64,000 nt of DNA from Turneriella sp. (GTDB lineage: Bacteria > Spirochaetota > Leptospiria > Turneriellales > Turneriellaceae). The DNA is taken from positions 62,001 through 126,000 of the forward strand of contig JABARV010000010.1 of the NCBI GenBank assembly GCA_019186965.1, written 5' to 3'. The stretch's first letter is position 1. Each line of letters begins with the position of its first letter. Positions 9,106 through 19,892 of the stretch are shown piece after piece. The position numbers were made by a program, and so were the translations under genes. The notes beneath the pieces are model-generated. The model ran no database searches, had not been told where the DNA came from, and worked only from the letters and a program-made list of their open reading frames with translations.

Positions 9106-11475
9106 CTATTTTAGCACCTTAACTACCATGAGTGTAAAATCGTCGTATTGGGCGACATTTCCTGCGAAAGTTTTTACTTCGCGAAATATTTTTTTTACAA
9201 GTTGGTCTGCAGAAAGTAGCATGTTGTCGCTAATGATGCGGCAAAAACGCTCGAGCCCAAATTCTTCTTCTCTGTCGTTTAGCGCTTCAACAACGCCATC
9301 CGTATAAAGTATAAGGATGTCCCCTACATTTAGAAAAACGTTTCCTTCGCCATAAGGGCCATGCGTTGCAGAATCTATAACCCCTAAAGGGCGGCCTTTT
9401 GTGCCAAGCTTTTCAAACGTATGCGTGTCGTGGCGAAAAATAAGTTGTTCGCTATGCCCCGCTGATGAAAAATAGAGGCGGTGTTCGGGAGCGTTGTAAA
9501 AAGTATAAAACAGCGTCACAAACATTCCCGACTGGCTGTCTTGAAAAATGAGATCGTTCGCCTTAAGCAAAACTTCAGAAGGAGCGTGTATTTCTCGGCT
9601 AATTGTCCGCAAAATAGAACTTGTAACTGCCATAAAAAGCGCAGCAGGAAGGCTCTTACCGCTTACATCCGCAACTGAAAACATAAATTGATCGCCGTCG
9701 AATGAAAGGAAATCGTAAAAATCTCCGCCCATCATTTTAGCTGGCTCGGAAACAACGCCCATGTCGAACCAAGACGATTTTTGGAAACGCGTAGGTAGGA
9801 TAGATTTTTGGATACTCGACGTTATTTCTAGCTCTTTCTCGTAAGAGCGTTTTTGCAACATCTCGTCGAGTAGACGAAAGTTTTGTATACTACGCGTAAT
9901 TTGGCTTGCGATTGTCGACACGAGACGCAAATCGTCGTCGTTAAATTCATGGCTTAGCATCGATTGCCTGTCTGAGATATTAAGAACTCCATAAATTTCG
10001 CGCCCGTGGACAAGAGGCTGTATTATACACCCACCACTGTGGTAGCGCTCAACATTACGGAACGCGGCAAACGGAGTTTTTTCAAGTGCGTTGGTGTAGA
10101 TAACCTTGCTTGCACTATACGCTTTACCGGCGAGCGATTTTTCCACAGGAATAAAATTGCGTTCAAACGGAGAAATATTTAACCCGTGGTGCGACACTAC
10201 TTCAAGGGCATCGTGCTCTGCCGAGTAAATCATAATAGAGACGCGATCGGCTTGCATTTCGTCGGCGATAATCCGTACGATAGAATCGAATAAATCTTTT
10301 TCGTTAAGCGTCGACATGAGAACTTTACCAATTTCGTGCAAGCTCGAAAGCTCGTGGACTTTTTTCTTTAGTTCTTTGTTTATATCTTTGAGAGAATCGA
10401 TAAGTTCGCGGTTGTGGATTGCAAGCGCGGCTTGCTCTGAAAAAGTATTAAAAAGCTCCAAATCTTTTTCGGAAAAATTGGGGCGGCCAATCGAGTTGAT
10501 TACTTCAATAACCCCAATAATGCGGTTGCGCACCATAAGCGGCGTTGCAATCATATTATGGGTAACAAAATTAATTTTAGCGTCAGCCTCTTTAAACACC
10601 CGCACATCATTTTGCGCATCGTTGACGATTTGAGGTTTGCATGTTTCCGCAACGATTCCCGCAATCCCAACGCCCATAGGGATACGAATTTCTTTTAAGT
10701 CGCGTTCTTTTTCTCCAGAAATGATATTGAAAAAAAGTTCGTTTGTTTTTTTATCGATAAGCATTAGCGACGAAGCCTCTGCCTTTAAAACAATTTTAGC
10801 GGAATCCATAATTGATTCCAAAAGGATGTTTAAATCGAGAGTCGAGTTAATCATCTTCGACACTTTAACCATCTCAGAAAGGAGAAAATTGTTCTCGACG
10901 TTACGCCGGTAAAGGTACAAATTTTCAAAAACGGTTACAAGGTTGCTGCTAAACCTAACAAGTAGTGGAGTGTGTTCTGGAAACGAAATACAACTAGCGA
11001 GCATCCGTGAAAATGTACGTGCAAATGTCGCTGCAAGGCTAACATCTTCTTCGGTAAACGCTTCTTCGCCTTGCTTGGTTAACCACAAAAGAGAACCAAA
11101 CGGCGTTCTTTCTTCTGTAAAAAGCGGCGCCGCCATGTACGTCGTTTCGGCTTCGCCCATAGAAATTTGCGCGGCATTAAAAAGACGCTGTTTCTTTTCG
11201 ATAGCAAAAGTTTTGTTCTCGATGAGGCTTTTTTGCATGATACTCTTTTCAAGCACGGTTAGTTGCCGAGAAGCAGTACGGAATGTTTTTACTCCCTGCG
11301 CTGTGCGAAGCGCAAGGTAGCAGTGCTGTGAATGCATGAGTGAATTAGCTGCTTTAAGGATGTAAAGAGTCGCTTTGTTTAATTCTTCGGTTACCTCAAT
11401 AAACACCCTCTCCCCTTGCTGCTTTAAAAGCGGTTTTTCTATAGATAGTGCCACAGGAGTTGGTGTCTGCGCCAT
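9106..11475 (-). CDS. GAF-GAF-SpoIIE (PP2C) phosphatase
   Basis: 789 residues without membrane segments. The N-terminus is a GAF-like region (about 30-180). A full GAF follows (about 215-365; SLMLIDKKTNELFF, MGVGIAGIVAETCKP), then a coiled linker (IDSLKDINKELKKKVHELSSLHEIGK), another GAF (about 390-535), and a C-terminal SpoIIE/PP2C domain from about 555. Metal-binding motifs are GGDFYDFLSF and SVADVSGKSLPAALFM, with LILYTDGVVEALN and DDFTLMVVK near the end. It should dephosphorylate the STAS partner in response to a small ligand or redox cue sensed by the GAF domains. Its stop is followed 8 nt later by the HATPase gene. Confidence 0.93.
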   Translation of the reverse strand: MAQTPTPVALSIEKPLLKQQGERVFIEVTEELNKATLYILKAANSLMHSQHCYLALRTAQGVKTFRTASRQLTVLEKSIMQKSLIENKTFAIEKKQRLFNAAQISMGEAETTYMAAPLFTEERTPFGSLLWLTKQGEEAFTEEDVSLAATFARTFSRMLASCISFPEHTPLLVRFSSNLVTVFENLYLYRRNVENNFLLSEMVKVSKMINSTLDLNILLESIMDSAKIVLKAEASSLMLIDKKTNELFFNIISGEKERDLKEIRIPMGVGIAGIVAETCKPQIVNDAQNDVRVFKEADAKINFVTHNMIATPLMVRNRIIGVIEVINSIGRPNFSEKDLELFNTFSEQAALAIHNRELIDSLKDINKELKKKVHELSSLHEIGKVLMSTLNEKDLFDSIVRIIADEMQADRVSIMIYSAEHDALEVVSHHGLNISPFERNFIPVEKSLAGKAYSASKVIYTNALEKTPFAAFRNVERYHSGGCIIQPLVHGREIYGVLNISDRQSMLSHEFNDDDLRLVSTIASQITRSIQNFRLLDEMLQKRSYEKELEITSSIQKSILPTRFQKSSWFDMGVVSEPAKMMGGDFYDFLSFDGDQFMFSVADVSGKSLPAALFMAVTSSILRTISREIHAPSEVLLKANDLIFQDSQSGMFVTLFYTFYNAPEHRLYFSSAGHSEQLIFRHDTHTFEKLGTKGRPLGVIDSATHGPYGEGNVFLNVGDILILYTDGVVEALNDREEEFGLERFCRIISDNMLLSADQLVKKIFREVKTFAGNVAQYDDFTLMVVKVLK

Positions 11476-11477
11476 TT

Positions 11478-14400
11478 TTAGTTCCGGTAGAGATAGTATT
11501 GGGGACGGCTTTTATCCGCCTTTTGCGGGGTTTTAGCAAACGCTGCTTCGTAAGCGTCCTCCACGGATAATTTTTTTTGTGCCATTAGGCGTACCATCGA
11601 CTGTGCAAAAAGCGCAAAGCTATTGTACTGTTCTTCTTGGGAGCAAAAAAGATGGTATGCAGATGGCTTAAGCTGAGGCAAATCCGCCATATTAATTGTG
11701 TTTGTGTAAATATTAAGTTTTCCAGATGCTTTATGGAAAGGGGGTTTTATTTGGATATAGGGAGTCGATTGCCTTTTTTTAGGTTGTCCCCATTCTGCAT
11801 AAAGCGCGGAGTAAAGCGTCGTTGGCTCGGGAGATGCAAACGAAAGAGCCGTGAAATCGTATTTTTGTGAAATATCCATTGCCCCAATATCCGCCAAAAC
11901 AACGCTGCGTGGCGCTGGAACTTTATAGCGTACAAAAAGGTTGCGGCGGGGAGTGTACGCTAAATATTTTCGCCCTCGACGCACGTTTGCAAGCTCTTTA
12001 GCGTCAAACTTATCGAAGCGTGAAAACTTTATTTTTTTTCCATCTTTAAACCATTCATAAACTTCATCGGTAAAAAGTTCTGTATAGCCAAACGCTCCAT
12101 CGGGAATTTTTTCGATGTCAACTTCTTCCACGTCTTGCATTTGAAAAACAAGCTGTAACGCAGCGTTCGTATTGTCTTGTGTTAAAAAATTTTTTACAAG
12201 CAATGCACAGTTGTTTTTTTCACATGCTATATTTTCGAGCCTCTCGCGTGTTCGGTTAGCCCTAAAAAATTTGGTATCGCTTTCTATTTTTTTATCTGCG
12301 GCAAAACCAGTTGTTGTCCAAGTAGATTCCGTTTGGTGTCCTGGATTAACCGTAAGTGCAGCCAAGTAGAGGTTGTTGTATGCCGATTGAACGCCAGATG
12401 TCCAAGCTGTGTGTGGCGTTTTCGTTGCTTCCAAAAACGCAGAGAAACCTTTTTTCTCTATATCTTTTGTCGCTTGAAGTAAAGCATAGAAATTTCGCGC
12501 TTGGGTATTTTTTGCTTTCTTTAAAGCAGCACTGCCGTAATCCGATAAAATTTGTGCAATATTTTTTGTATCTTCGCTATTTGCTTGCCGCTGTGAAAAA
12601 ATACGTAGTAACGAAAACGCAAGTAGGTTTTCTGAAACAGAAAGCTCGGTACGCACAAGAAATTTTTTCGCAAAGTATAACGCATCTGTTGTAAAACCAT
12701 TTTTTAGGAGCGAAAGCGCTTGCAACAAATCTAAGTTGTTGTTATCGGCAGCAATTTGTAAGTCTGCAATGCCCTCAGTGAACCACTTGCGTATAAGGCG
12801 TTGGTTTTCTCGCATACCGTCGGTAGCATTTTTTACGGCACCACACGAATTAATAACAAGGGCATATTCGAGCGAAAGCATCGCCGCGCTACAGGTGTCG
12901 TTAAAAACTTCTGTGCTTTTTAAGGTGCGTGGAATTTTTGTGCGTAAAGTATCCGCAACGCCGCTCACACTTTTTCCCCAAGGAAACTCACCCGATAAAT
13001 TTTCAATATTGCCCGTTTCAAAAGCAGAGAGTTGAAAGATACCTTCTGTTTCTGCACTTTCAGCGCTTAATGCGCGAGCGACATCTGCATTGTCCTCTAT
13101 AAATGTACGCGCTTCATCGATGGCGCCTGAGCGTAACAAAAGCCGTGCATAATTTTTTCGCACAAGAAGCGGAGCGGTGTCCGAAATTTGTGCCTCGGCT
13201 ACAAGGTGTTTAGCAGCCGCTGTATTGCCGCTAATGAAATTAAGTTCTGCGGCAAGAAGACGATAGTTAGTGTCTTCGGGAAAAAACGAGAGTAAATCTT
13301 CAGCGTACAACGTAGCCATTCCAAAATCACGGTTTTGCCGTGCAGAACTTATCTTCTTTAAATATAAAGTACGCTGGCTTTCGAGAACTTTCGTCGAACG
13401 TAGCTCAATTTCTTCGTTTGTCGATCTACCTGTAACAAGGGGGGCGGCTAAAGGATCTTCTCCAGCAAGAAAATTCTCCATTACCGCTTGTGAATTTTTG
13501 CGTGATGTGAATGTATGCAAAACTTGGCCGGCACCTAAAGCTGAATAAAGCAAATCTGACGCGCTTGCATACTGAAAATTATCCTTAGGATTGAGCTTAT
13601 CACGAGCAACGTAAGAGACGACTGCGTAATTCGGGTTTCCTTTGAGATCAAAAAACTCCGCTGGCGTATGCGCGGCTGTGTCAGAGACATAACCACGCTT
13701 TACAAGATCTGCTTCGTAATCGATAATGTTACTATGGGTTTTTAAATCACGGAAATCCTTCCAACTACTTGGATACGTAAACGCTACGGGTGCTTTGTAC
13801 CGTAATTCATTTGACGAAGAAAAACCCAAGAACGTACCCGTTTTAACAACCTGCATTGCGCTGCGTTTAGCTTGCGCTGCGTTTGCAATAAAATTGAGAG
13901 TGGCGCGAATTGTCGTTTGGTTATTTAGCGTACGGAGACTCTCGTTCTCTTGCGCGGCGGCAAGCAGTTCTGGTGAAAGAACTAACGTAGCAGGCTTTGT
14001 TTGTGCAATAAAATCTTCGAGTATAACAGCCGGGTCGTCATCTTGCTCAACGCTTAGCAATTTATACGAAACGGTAAACTTACGCCCACCATTTCCCTTG
14101 GCAAAAATATACACCAAATTATTGCGTGATTTCAACGCGTATAACAATCCGTTCTTTGCAAGCAGGTTAAAGTCGTTATCGGAGTATCCATAGTTAAAAA
14201 GTGAATCGTAGTGGTATGCGTATTTGTCCGGTTGCGAAAGTTGGCGGCGTAATTCGAGAGTGCGGTTATCGGCTGAGACAAGCGCCTTTTCAAGGGGCTG
14301 TACCTGCATACGGTTAAAACGGCCAGCTTCGATTTGTTGCGCAAGAACATAGCGCTGCTGCTCTAACGCTAAAAGTTCGTCGAAAAAATTTGATTTACTT

Positions 14401-17400
14401 TCAGGAAATTTAAAATTATCGAAATATACTTGCAAACCAATAGCTTGGCGGCGAGAGTCTTCCACGCGCAAAGCTTCTGCAAAATTTTTTTCTTCGATTG
14501 CGCGTTCGGTAACAATGTTACTCAGGCGTTCGAACAAATCGTTGTTGGCACGCATAAAGTTAGGATGCTTTAAAAAATAATCAACCAAAATTTTATACGG
14601 ACCAATATTGAGTTGCTCTTTAAGCCCAGCTATTTCGTAAGTGCGATACGTGCGGTACATTGCAAGGGCGTATATTAAGTCGGAACGGAATTCTTGGCTA
14701 CGTACTTGAATTTCTTTGAGCTCGCGTGCCGTTTCTTCAAAAAGCCCCATTTCTTGCAAGAGTCTCGTGCGGTTCATCGCAAGTTTTATACGTAGTGCGT
14801 TGTTTTTTAAATCAGGGTCGTATTCCCGTGCGATTTCTTCTTTTGCGTCTTGCGTATAGCCGCGAAAATAACGCAAGGCGGAATTCATACGCGTAAAATT
14901 TATTTGCTTGTGTTTAAGATACTCGTCGAAACTTTCTTCACGCGCTTCAAAGCGGTCTTTAAAATCGTAAAGCGCCGCAGCGTGCGCTAAGTTCATTGCT
15001 TTAAAATATAAAATGGGTTGGATTTCTAACCGTGCGTCTAACGCTATTTTTTCTGCGCGTGCGTCGGTAAGTTCTTGAATTTCGCCATCTTCAAGTTCTT
15101 TAAGCCTTTTGCGTTCAGCCTTAAGGCGTGCTGCCACGAAATCGTTTTCGTAATCTGTCACCTCTTCGGCATTTTTTTCGGCAGCCTTAATTGAGCTTGA
15201 TAAAGACTCGTGGCTTGTTTCGAGTTTACGTAGTTTACAAAGGAGTATGTTTTTCCGAAAATTATTCGCCGCTTTAAGGTTTTTATCTTTTTCGGCTTGT
15301 TTAAACGCGGTTTGGTAAAGCGATATGGCGCTATCCCAATTTTGCAACTGGTATTCAAGTTCGCCTCGACGGCTTACCGCTGCAGCAAGGGTTTCTTTAC
15401 CGTGCTTGGTTTTATCTTTTTCTGCGTACTCGACAAGTTTTGCAAGGGAAGTCGACGCCTCTTGGATAAGCCCTCTGTGTTTATAAATTTCGGCGCGGAT
15501 AGAGTAAAGCAATTGGTAACGGTTAACTGTTGGCAAATCGAAAGCAAGATGGTTTTCGCCGATATAAATATCGTCGTAGTCGAGCTTATAGATCCATCCG
15601 ACAATCGTCGTCCACGGCTCGTATACCCAAAACCACTTAACCCGAATTTTAAATTTTGGAATCGGTATTTCTTTTTCTTTTGCAAGCGCCCTTTCGGCCT
15701 GCTCTGTTTGCCACAGTGCAGAAGCATAATTACCTTGTTTTAAATAAAGGCGGGCAAGTTCAAGGTTCGAAAGAGACATCGATGCAGAAGAACCGACAGA
15801 TTTTGCTTCGTTAAGAATTGTATTATGGTAGTTAATTGCACGTGCAATTTGGCCTGAGTATTCGCTGTTGAGTGCAAATACCTTGTATGCAATTGCACGG
15901 CGTTCAAAGTTAATGTTTTGTACTTGTGTAGAAACGCCAACGATGGGGTATCGTGGGTTTAAGTTGTTTTCGACAAATTGGAGGTAGCGTCCCGCTATTT
16001 CGTTTTTACCTGAAAAATATAAGGTGCGTCCAAAATGGTAGTAAAACATCATCTCTTGTTCAGGAGTTTCAAAACGGAAATCGGGATTGCCGCGTTTGTC
16101 TAAAATAGCGACGTAGTGTTCTTCGGCTTGGCTGTAGTTATTGAGCAAGAAATAATTATTTGCAATATTTAAATGAAAACTATTTTTAACACGCTTAGAA
16201 CCTGCTTGGGCAAAAAGATTAAGCGTTTTTTGGTATAAACGGATATTTTTTTCAAAAAGATAATCGGGAAAGTATTGCTTATAAAGCGACTCAAAAATTT
16301 CTCTATCGCGTTTTCCTGAGGAGGAATCTAAAACCACCTCGCGCTTTTCATCGATAAATTGGTACATCCACCCGAGCATAATATACGCATCAGCAAAACG
16401 TGCGTTTGCGAAAAAGCTCCAGTTGAAATCGGCTTCGGCTTTATGGAAGTGCTCGAAGACCTTTTTTTTATCCGAGCGCGTTATGCCTTCAATTTCTGCA
16501 GCGACGTGTTCGTTAATACCAAGCTGCGCTTGAAAATATCCCCTTCCAAAAATAAACTCAGTTACAAGAAAGCGCCGCGCCAAATTTATGCGAGAGTCGT
16601 AAAATTTCGTAATATCTGCAACCAATTTTTCATCGCTACTTTCTTTGCGGGCGGCGCGTAACGCAACGTCGTCCAAATTGAGTACCGTCTCAAGCACTTC
16701 CCCAGGGCTAAGTTCGCTTGTAAGTCTTGCCGCATGCGTGGAAAGAAAAAGATCCAAAAGCGCCATATACTCTGCCGCTGCTGCCCTATCGTTGCGCTCG
16801 GCGCTAAACCTTTGCGCTCGCTCTAAATGGTATGTGCGGTTTTTTGAAATAATAAGTTTTGCGTATTGCGGAATTTCAGTGTCACGAAAATTTTGGATTG
16901 CCGATTCGTGGATTTTAAACGCAGCAGCTGCGCCTTCTTTAACTTCGGCGATACGCGCTAACTGGAGCTGTCCATCGAAATAATTAATTGTACCAACGGT
17001 AGATAATGCCAAAGAACGTTTCGCCGCCGCAGAAGCTTCTTCGTATTCGCCTGCTTTTATTTTTGCGCGTGCAGTTTGTAATGCAAGCATTGCGTGCAAA
17101 ATACGGTAGTTTTTTTCTGGCAGCTCTTGGATAGACTGCTCTTGTTGTGTTGTGTTCCCTTCAGAAAATTGCTTTCTTAAAAATTCGGAGAAAAACCTTT
17201 CCGCACGGCGGCGTATTACAGTACGGATAGGAATTGTTTCTACCGTTATAGTCTTTTTCGCAAAGTACTTGGGGAGTATTTTGTTATCGGGTTTTTCCGC
17301 TAAAAGAAAAACAATTTCTGGCGCAATGAGTGTCGAAGAATCTAAAATTCCATTGAGCAAAAAAAGTTCATCAAGGCCAATATACTTGGGGTTTATCTCT

Positions 17401-19139
17401 AAAATTTTTTGGATTGCACGCGTAGCTTCGCGGTGCTTTCCTTCGCGAATAAAATTTTTTGCTTCTTCACGGTGGATAAAAGTTTGGATTGCAAGAAGGT
17501 CTTTGTCGTTTTGCGTTTCCGTTTTTAAAGTAGCCAAAGGCTTTTTCTCTATTTTTTTATTCTCCTCTACATTTGCTTCATCTTTAGGTTCGGAAGCATC
17601 TTCTTCAGCATCTTTTTCTTCTATTGGCTTAAACTTTGCCCACAAATTTTTTTGTGTAGATATTTTCTTAAAGTAGAGGTCTGCATCTTTCGTATCTGCA
17701 AGCGGTTCTAACGAAAGGGTGTTTTTAATATCTACATAATCGGGAGAGATGTTTGACAAGTCGTTTAAAAGCTGATAAAGTTCGCGCTCTTTTGTACCGT
17801 CTTGCGCAAGTTCTTTTGCAAGGTCTTGAGCTATTTTTTTGTCGCACATTGATTGCCGTACACGGCTCAGCGTTCGATAAATAATTAAATCGGGCGAGGA
17901 AAGAAAAGCGCTCGGCAATTGTTCAAAACCAAGGCATGGGCTATCCTTACGTTTGCTTTTCTTCATGAGCGTTGCCAAGTATTCTTCTTGTTGTAAGATA
18001 TCTGGCTTAACAGGAATTTCGCCGGACAGTGGAATAAATCCGATGTTGATATCCTCACCTTTAACTTGCGCAAGGAGTATGCTTCCCCCGATGAAGTTGC
18101 TTACGCGTGAATCAAAAACGTTGTCTGTGTCCGCAGTAAGCGCGACATGCGACGCGTCAGGAACAGAAATATCTTCATTTTTTTCAAAAGGAATATCCTT
18201 TGCTAAATTTTGGGGATCAATCCGTATTATCTGCCCTGCATCTTTGCGGTCAATTGCACCATCGCCATTGGTATCGACATCAATGCGCGTAAGGATGATT
18301 GCTGCTTTGTCTGGAGTGTAACTGGGATAAAGGTTAAGAAACTTTCCCGAGGTAAGCCTACGCGTTGCGCCTGTTGCAATCTCAAGCTCGTACACAGCAC
18401 CGTTAGAATCTTTGTCTTGGTACGAGATATAGACAATCCTTTTTCCATCGGGAGAAAAAGAGGGCATTACCCCACCTTCTGTCGTTAGTTGGCGTTTTTT
18501 TTCAGGACTCGATGCAGGCATTATCCAAATGTTTTGTAGGGCGCCTGCACCTGCGCCCAAATCATCTGCTTTTTGCGGCACAAGGTCGGTGCTCCACGCA
18601 ATCCAATTTCCATCGGGCGACCATGTAGGGTTTGCATCGCGTGCGCGGATTCTGTTTTTTTCGCTATTGGTTAAATTTTTTGCATTGGCGTTTAACCTAT
18701 CTTCCCCTGCAGAATCACCTTCTGTAAATGATTTAATAAGTTTTTTAGGATTCACTTTAAGAAGCATAATGTCGCCATCGGGATCAAGCTCGTCGTCGAC
18801 ATACGCTAAGTATTTTCCATCGGGGCTAATTGTAGGTTCGCGCTGGTTTGTTACTTTGGAAACAACCGGGATAGAGAAGACATCTGATAAATCGCGTAGG
18901 TATAAATCGTAGTTCCCCGAGGTGTTTGATGAAAAATATAAATATTTTTGGTCGCGTGAGATAGTGCCACTATACGACTCGCCACGGTCGATTGTAATAG
19001 GGATAACTCCGCCATTGCCGCGTTCATAACGGTCTTGGTATAAATTTTGGTAGCTAAAGCGCGAATCGTCACGCGCATTGCTCGAAGCGCAATGGAGAGC
19101 CAAAAGAGAAATTACAAAAACGAAACCTAACTTACGCAT
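11478..19139 (-). CDS. Giant TolB-propeller/TPR lipoprotein with CHAT-like C-terminal segments
   Basis: 2553 residues. A signal peptide ends at Cys17 (FVISLLALHC), so it is probably a lipoprotein; His at -1 is unusual but tolerated in spirochaetes. Residues about 50-330 are TolB/PD40 propeller blades: repeated SPDGKYLAYV, SPDGNWIAW and SPDGKRIVYIS motifs. A calcium-like loop, DVDTNGDGAIDRKD, sits among them. A charged linker follows, then more than 1000 residues of TPR-like helices. Residues about 1580-1960 and the last 150 resemble a degenerate CHAT protease: the terminal pattern LFAQSMVRLMAQKKLSVEDAY resembles CHAT ends, but I cannot place a His/Cys dyad. It precedes the SpoIIE gene by 2 nt. 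It could be an envelope sensor or scaffold. Confidence 0.8.
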   Translation of the reverse strand: MRKLGFVFVISLLALHCASSNARDDSRFSYQNLYQDRYERGNGGVIPITIDRGESYSGTISRDQKYLYFSSNTSGNYDLYLRDLSDVFSIPVVSKVTNQREPTISPDGKYLAYVDDELDPDGDIMLLKVNPKKLIKSFTEGDSAGEDRLNANAKNLTNSEKNRIRARDANPTWSPDGNWIAWSTDLVPQKADDLGAGAGALQNIWIMPASSPEKKRQLTTEGGVMPSFSPDGKRIVYISYQDKDSNGAVYELEIATGATRRLTSGKFLNLYPSYTPDKAAIILTRIDVDTNGDGAIDRKDAGQIIRIDPQNLAKDIPFEKNEDISVPDASHVALTADTDNVFDSRVSNFIGGSILLAQVKGEDINIGFIPLSGEIPVKPDILQQEEYLATLMKKSKRKDSPCLGFEQLPSAFLSSPDLIIYRTLSRVRQSMCDKKIAQDLAKELAQDGTKERELYQLLNDLSNISPDYVDIKNTLSLEPLADTKDADLYFKKISTQKNLWAKFKPIEEKDAEEDASEPKDEANVEENKKIEKKPLATLKTETQNDKDLLAIQTFIHREEAKNFIREGKHREATRAIQKILEINPKYIGLDELFLLNGILDSSTLIAPEIVFLLAEKPDNKILPKYFAKKTITVETIPIRTVIRRRAERFFSEFLRKQFSEGNTTQQEQSIQELPEKNYRILHAMLALQTARAKIKAGEYEEASAAAKRSLALSTVGTINYFDGQLQLARIAEVKEGAAAAFKIHESAIQNFRDTEIPQYAKLIISKNRTYHLERAQRFSAERNDRAAAAEYMALLDLFLSTHAARLTSELSPGEVLETVLNLDDVALRAARKESSDEKLVADITKFYDSRINLARRFLVTEFIFGRGYFQAQLGINEHVAAEIEGITRSDKKKVFEHFHKAEADFNWSFFANARFADAYIMLGWMYQFIDEKREVVLDSSSGKRDREIFESLYKQYFPDYLFEKNIRLYQKTLNLFAQAGSKRVKNSFHLNIANNYFLLNNYSQAEEHYVAILDKRGNPDFRFETPEQEMMFYYHFGRTLYFSGKNEIAGRYLQFVENNLNPRYPIVGVSTQVQNINFERRAIAYKVFALNSEYSGQIARAINYHNTILNEAKSVGSSASMSLSNLELARLYLKQGNYASALWQTEQAERALAKEKEIPIPKFKIRVKWFWVYEPWTTIVGWIYKLDYDDIYIGENHLAFDLPTVNRYQLLYSIRAEIYKHRGLIQEASTSLAKLVEYAEKDKTKHGKETLAAAVSRRGELEYQLQNWDSAISLYQTAFKQAEKDKNLKAANNFRKNILLCKLRKLETSHESLSSSIKAAEKNAEEVTDYENDFVAARLKAERKRLKELEDGEIQELTDARAEKIALDARLEIQPILYFKAMNLAHAAALYDFKDRFEAREESFDEYLKHKQINFTRMNSALRYFRGYTQDAKEEIAREYDPDLKNNALRIKLAMNRTRLLQEMGLFEETARELKEIQVRSQEFRSDLIYALAMYRTYRTYEIAGLKEQLNIGPYKILVDYFLKHPNFMRANNDLFERLSNIVTERAIEEKNFAEALRVEDSRRQAIGLQVYFDNFKFPESKSNFFDELLALEQQRYVLAQQIEAGRFNRMQVQPLEKALVSADNRTLELRRQLSQPDKYAYHYDSLFNYGYSDNDFNLLAKNGLLYALKSRNNLVYIFAKGNGGRKFTVSYKLLSVEQDDDPAVILEDFIAQTKPATLVLSPELLAAAQENESLRTLNNQTTIRATLNFIANAAQAKRSAMQVVKTGTFLGFSSSNELRYKAPVAFTYPSSWKDFRDLKTHSNIIDYEADLVKRGYVSDTAAHTPAEFFDLKGNPNYAVVSYVARDKLNPKDNFQYASASDLLYSALGAGQVLHTFTSRKNSQAVMENFLAGEDPLAAPLVTGRSTNEEIELRSTKVLESQRTLYLKKISSARQNRDFGMATLYAEDLLSFFPEDTNYRLLAAELNFISGNTAAAKHLVAEAQISDTAPLLVRKNYARLLLRSGAIDEARTFIEDNADVARALSAESAETEGIFQLSAFETGNIENLSGEFPWGKSVSGVADTLRTKIPRTLKSTEVFNDTCSAAMLSLEYALVINSCGAVKNATDGMRENQRLIRKWFTEGIADLQIAADNNNLDLLQALSLLKNGFTTDALYFAKKFLVRTELSVSENLLAFSLLRIFSQRQANSEDTKNIAQILSDYGSAALKKAKNTQARNFYALLQATKDIEKKGFSAFLEATKTPHTAWTSGVQSAYNNLYLAALTVNPGHQTESTWTTTGFAADKKIESDTKFFRANRTRERLENIACEKNNCALLVKNFLTQDNTNAALQLVFQMQDVEEVDIEKIPDGAFGYTELFTDEVYEWFKDGKKIKFSRFDKFDAKELANVRRGRKYLAYTPRRNLFVRYKVPAPRSVVLADIGAMDISQKYDFTALSFASPEPTTLYSALYAEWGQPKKRQSTPYIQIKPPFHKASGKLNIYTNTINMADLPQLKPSAYHLFCSQEEQYNSFALFAQSMVRLMAQKKLSVEDAYEAAFAKTPQKADKSRPQYYLYRN

Positions 19140-19151
19140 TTATCCAAAGCC

Positions 19152-19892
19152 TCACTGAACCCTAAACTCCTGTGAGGCAAGTATATCGCCGTTTGGTCCA
19201 AGAATGTGGATGCGGAACCTACCTGCATGTGTAAAGTTTTCTTTTTGGAACTGTGCGGTAAAATATTTCCAAGTGGGTTTAACGCTACCTTCAAGTTGCG
19301 CAACGCTTTCTTCTTTTACCATGTTGCTTGCATCCGCGTAAATTTCGGTAAGCTTTGCGATAATTTTATCCTGCCCCAACCTTCCTCCGCTATAGAAAAG
19401 TAGATATAAAGTTTTTCCGCGCGCAAAAACTAAATTCGTTGTGCCAAGGTGGCGTATGTTTGCTTCTTCGATTGCTGTGTTTGCAAGGTAAATAGTGGGT
19501 TTTTGTCCTGGAGAACAAAGCGCCCAATAAAAAATTAATGAGGCAAGTACTGCAACAACAGTATAAAGTACATACCGGCGCCAACGTGGCGGTTCGTCGT
19601 CGTCTTGAAACGCGGCGGGTTGAACTGTACTTGATTCACCAGAGGTGAGTCGTTTTAATCGGCTTTCCATAGCTATGCTGTTTGTTTTTTCTCCTTTTTG
19701 TTCCGGCAAGTCATTTTTGCTTTTATCCTCGCCGCCTATTTGTCCATTTTTTTGCCCTGCCGCGTTTTCGCTGTTTTCACGCGACTTTTTCATGTCGTTT
19801 ACAAAATCACCCATGTTTGACGTGTCGCCTTGCTTTTCGCTAAGGTCGTCGGCGATGCGTTTACGGAAAATGTCTTTTTTGTTACGCTTCAT
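19152..19892 (-). CDS. Bitopic membrane protein beside ParA, unknown function
   Basis: 246 residues. The first 105 are hydrophilic and Lys/Glu/Asp-rich (KDIFRKRIADDLSEKQGD) and should face the cytoplasm. A single membrane helix follows (YVLYTVVAVLASLIFYWAL, about 109-127), and the rest is a predicted periplasmic beta-rich domain ending in GRFRIHILGPNGDILASQEF. The start overlaps the parA stop by 4 nt (ATGA), so the two proteins are likely made together. The giant lipoprotein gene begins 12 nt downstream. I do not recognise the family. Coupling suggests a membrane partner for the ParA ATPase. Confidence 0.8.
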   Translation of the reverse strand: MKRNKKDIFRKRIADDLSEKQGDTSNMGDFVNDMKKSRENSENAAGQKNGQIGGEDKSKNDLPEQKGEKTNSIAMESRLKRLTSGESSTVQPAAFQDDDEPPRWRRYVLYTVVAVLASLIFYWALCSPGQKPTIYLANTAIEEANIRHLGTTNLVFARGKTLYLLFYSGGRLGQDKIIAKLTEIYADASNMVKEESVAQLEGSVKPTWKYFTAQFQKENFTHAGRFRIHILGPNGDILASQEFRVQ

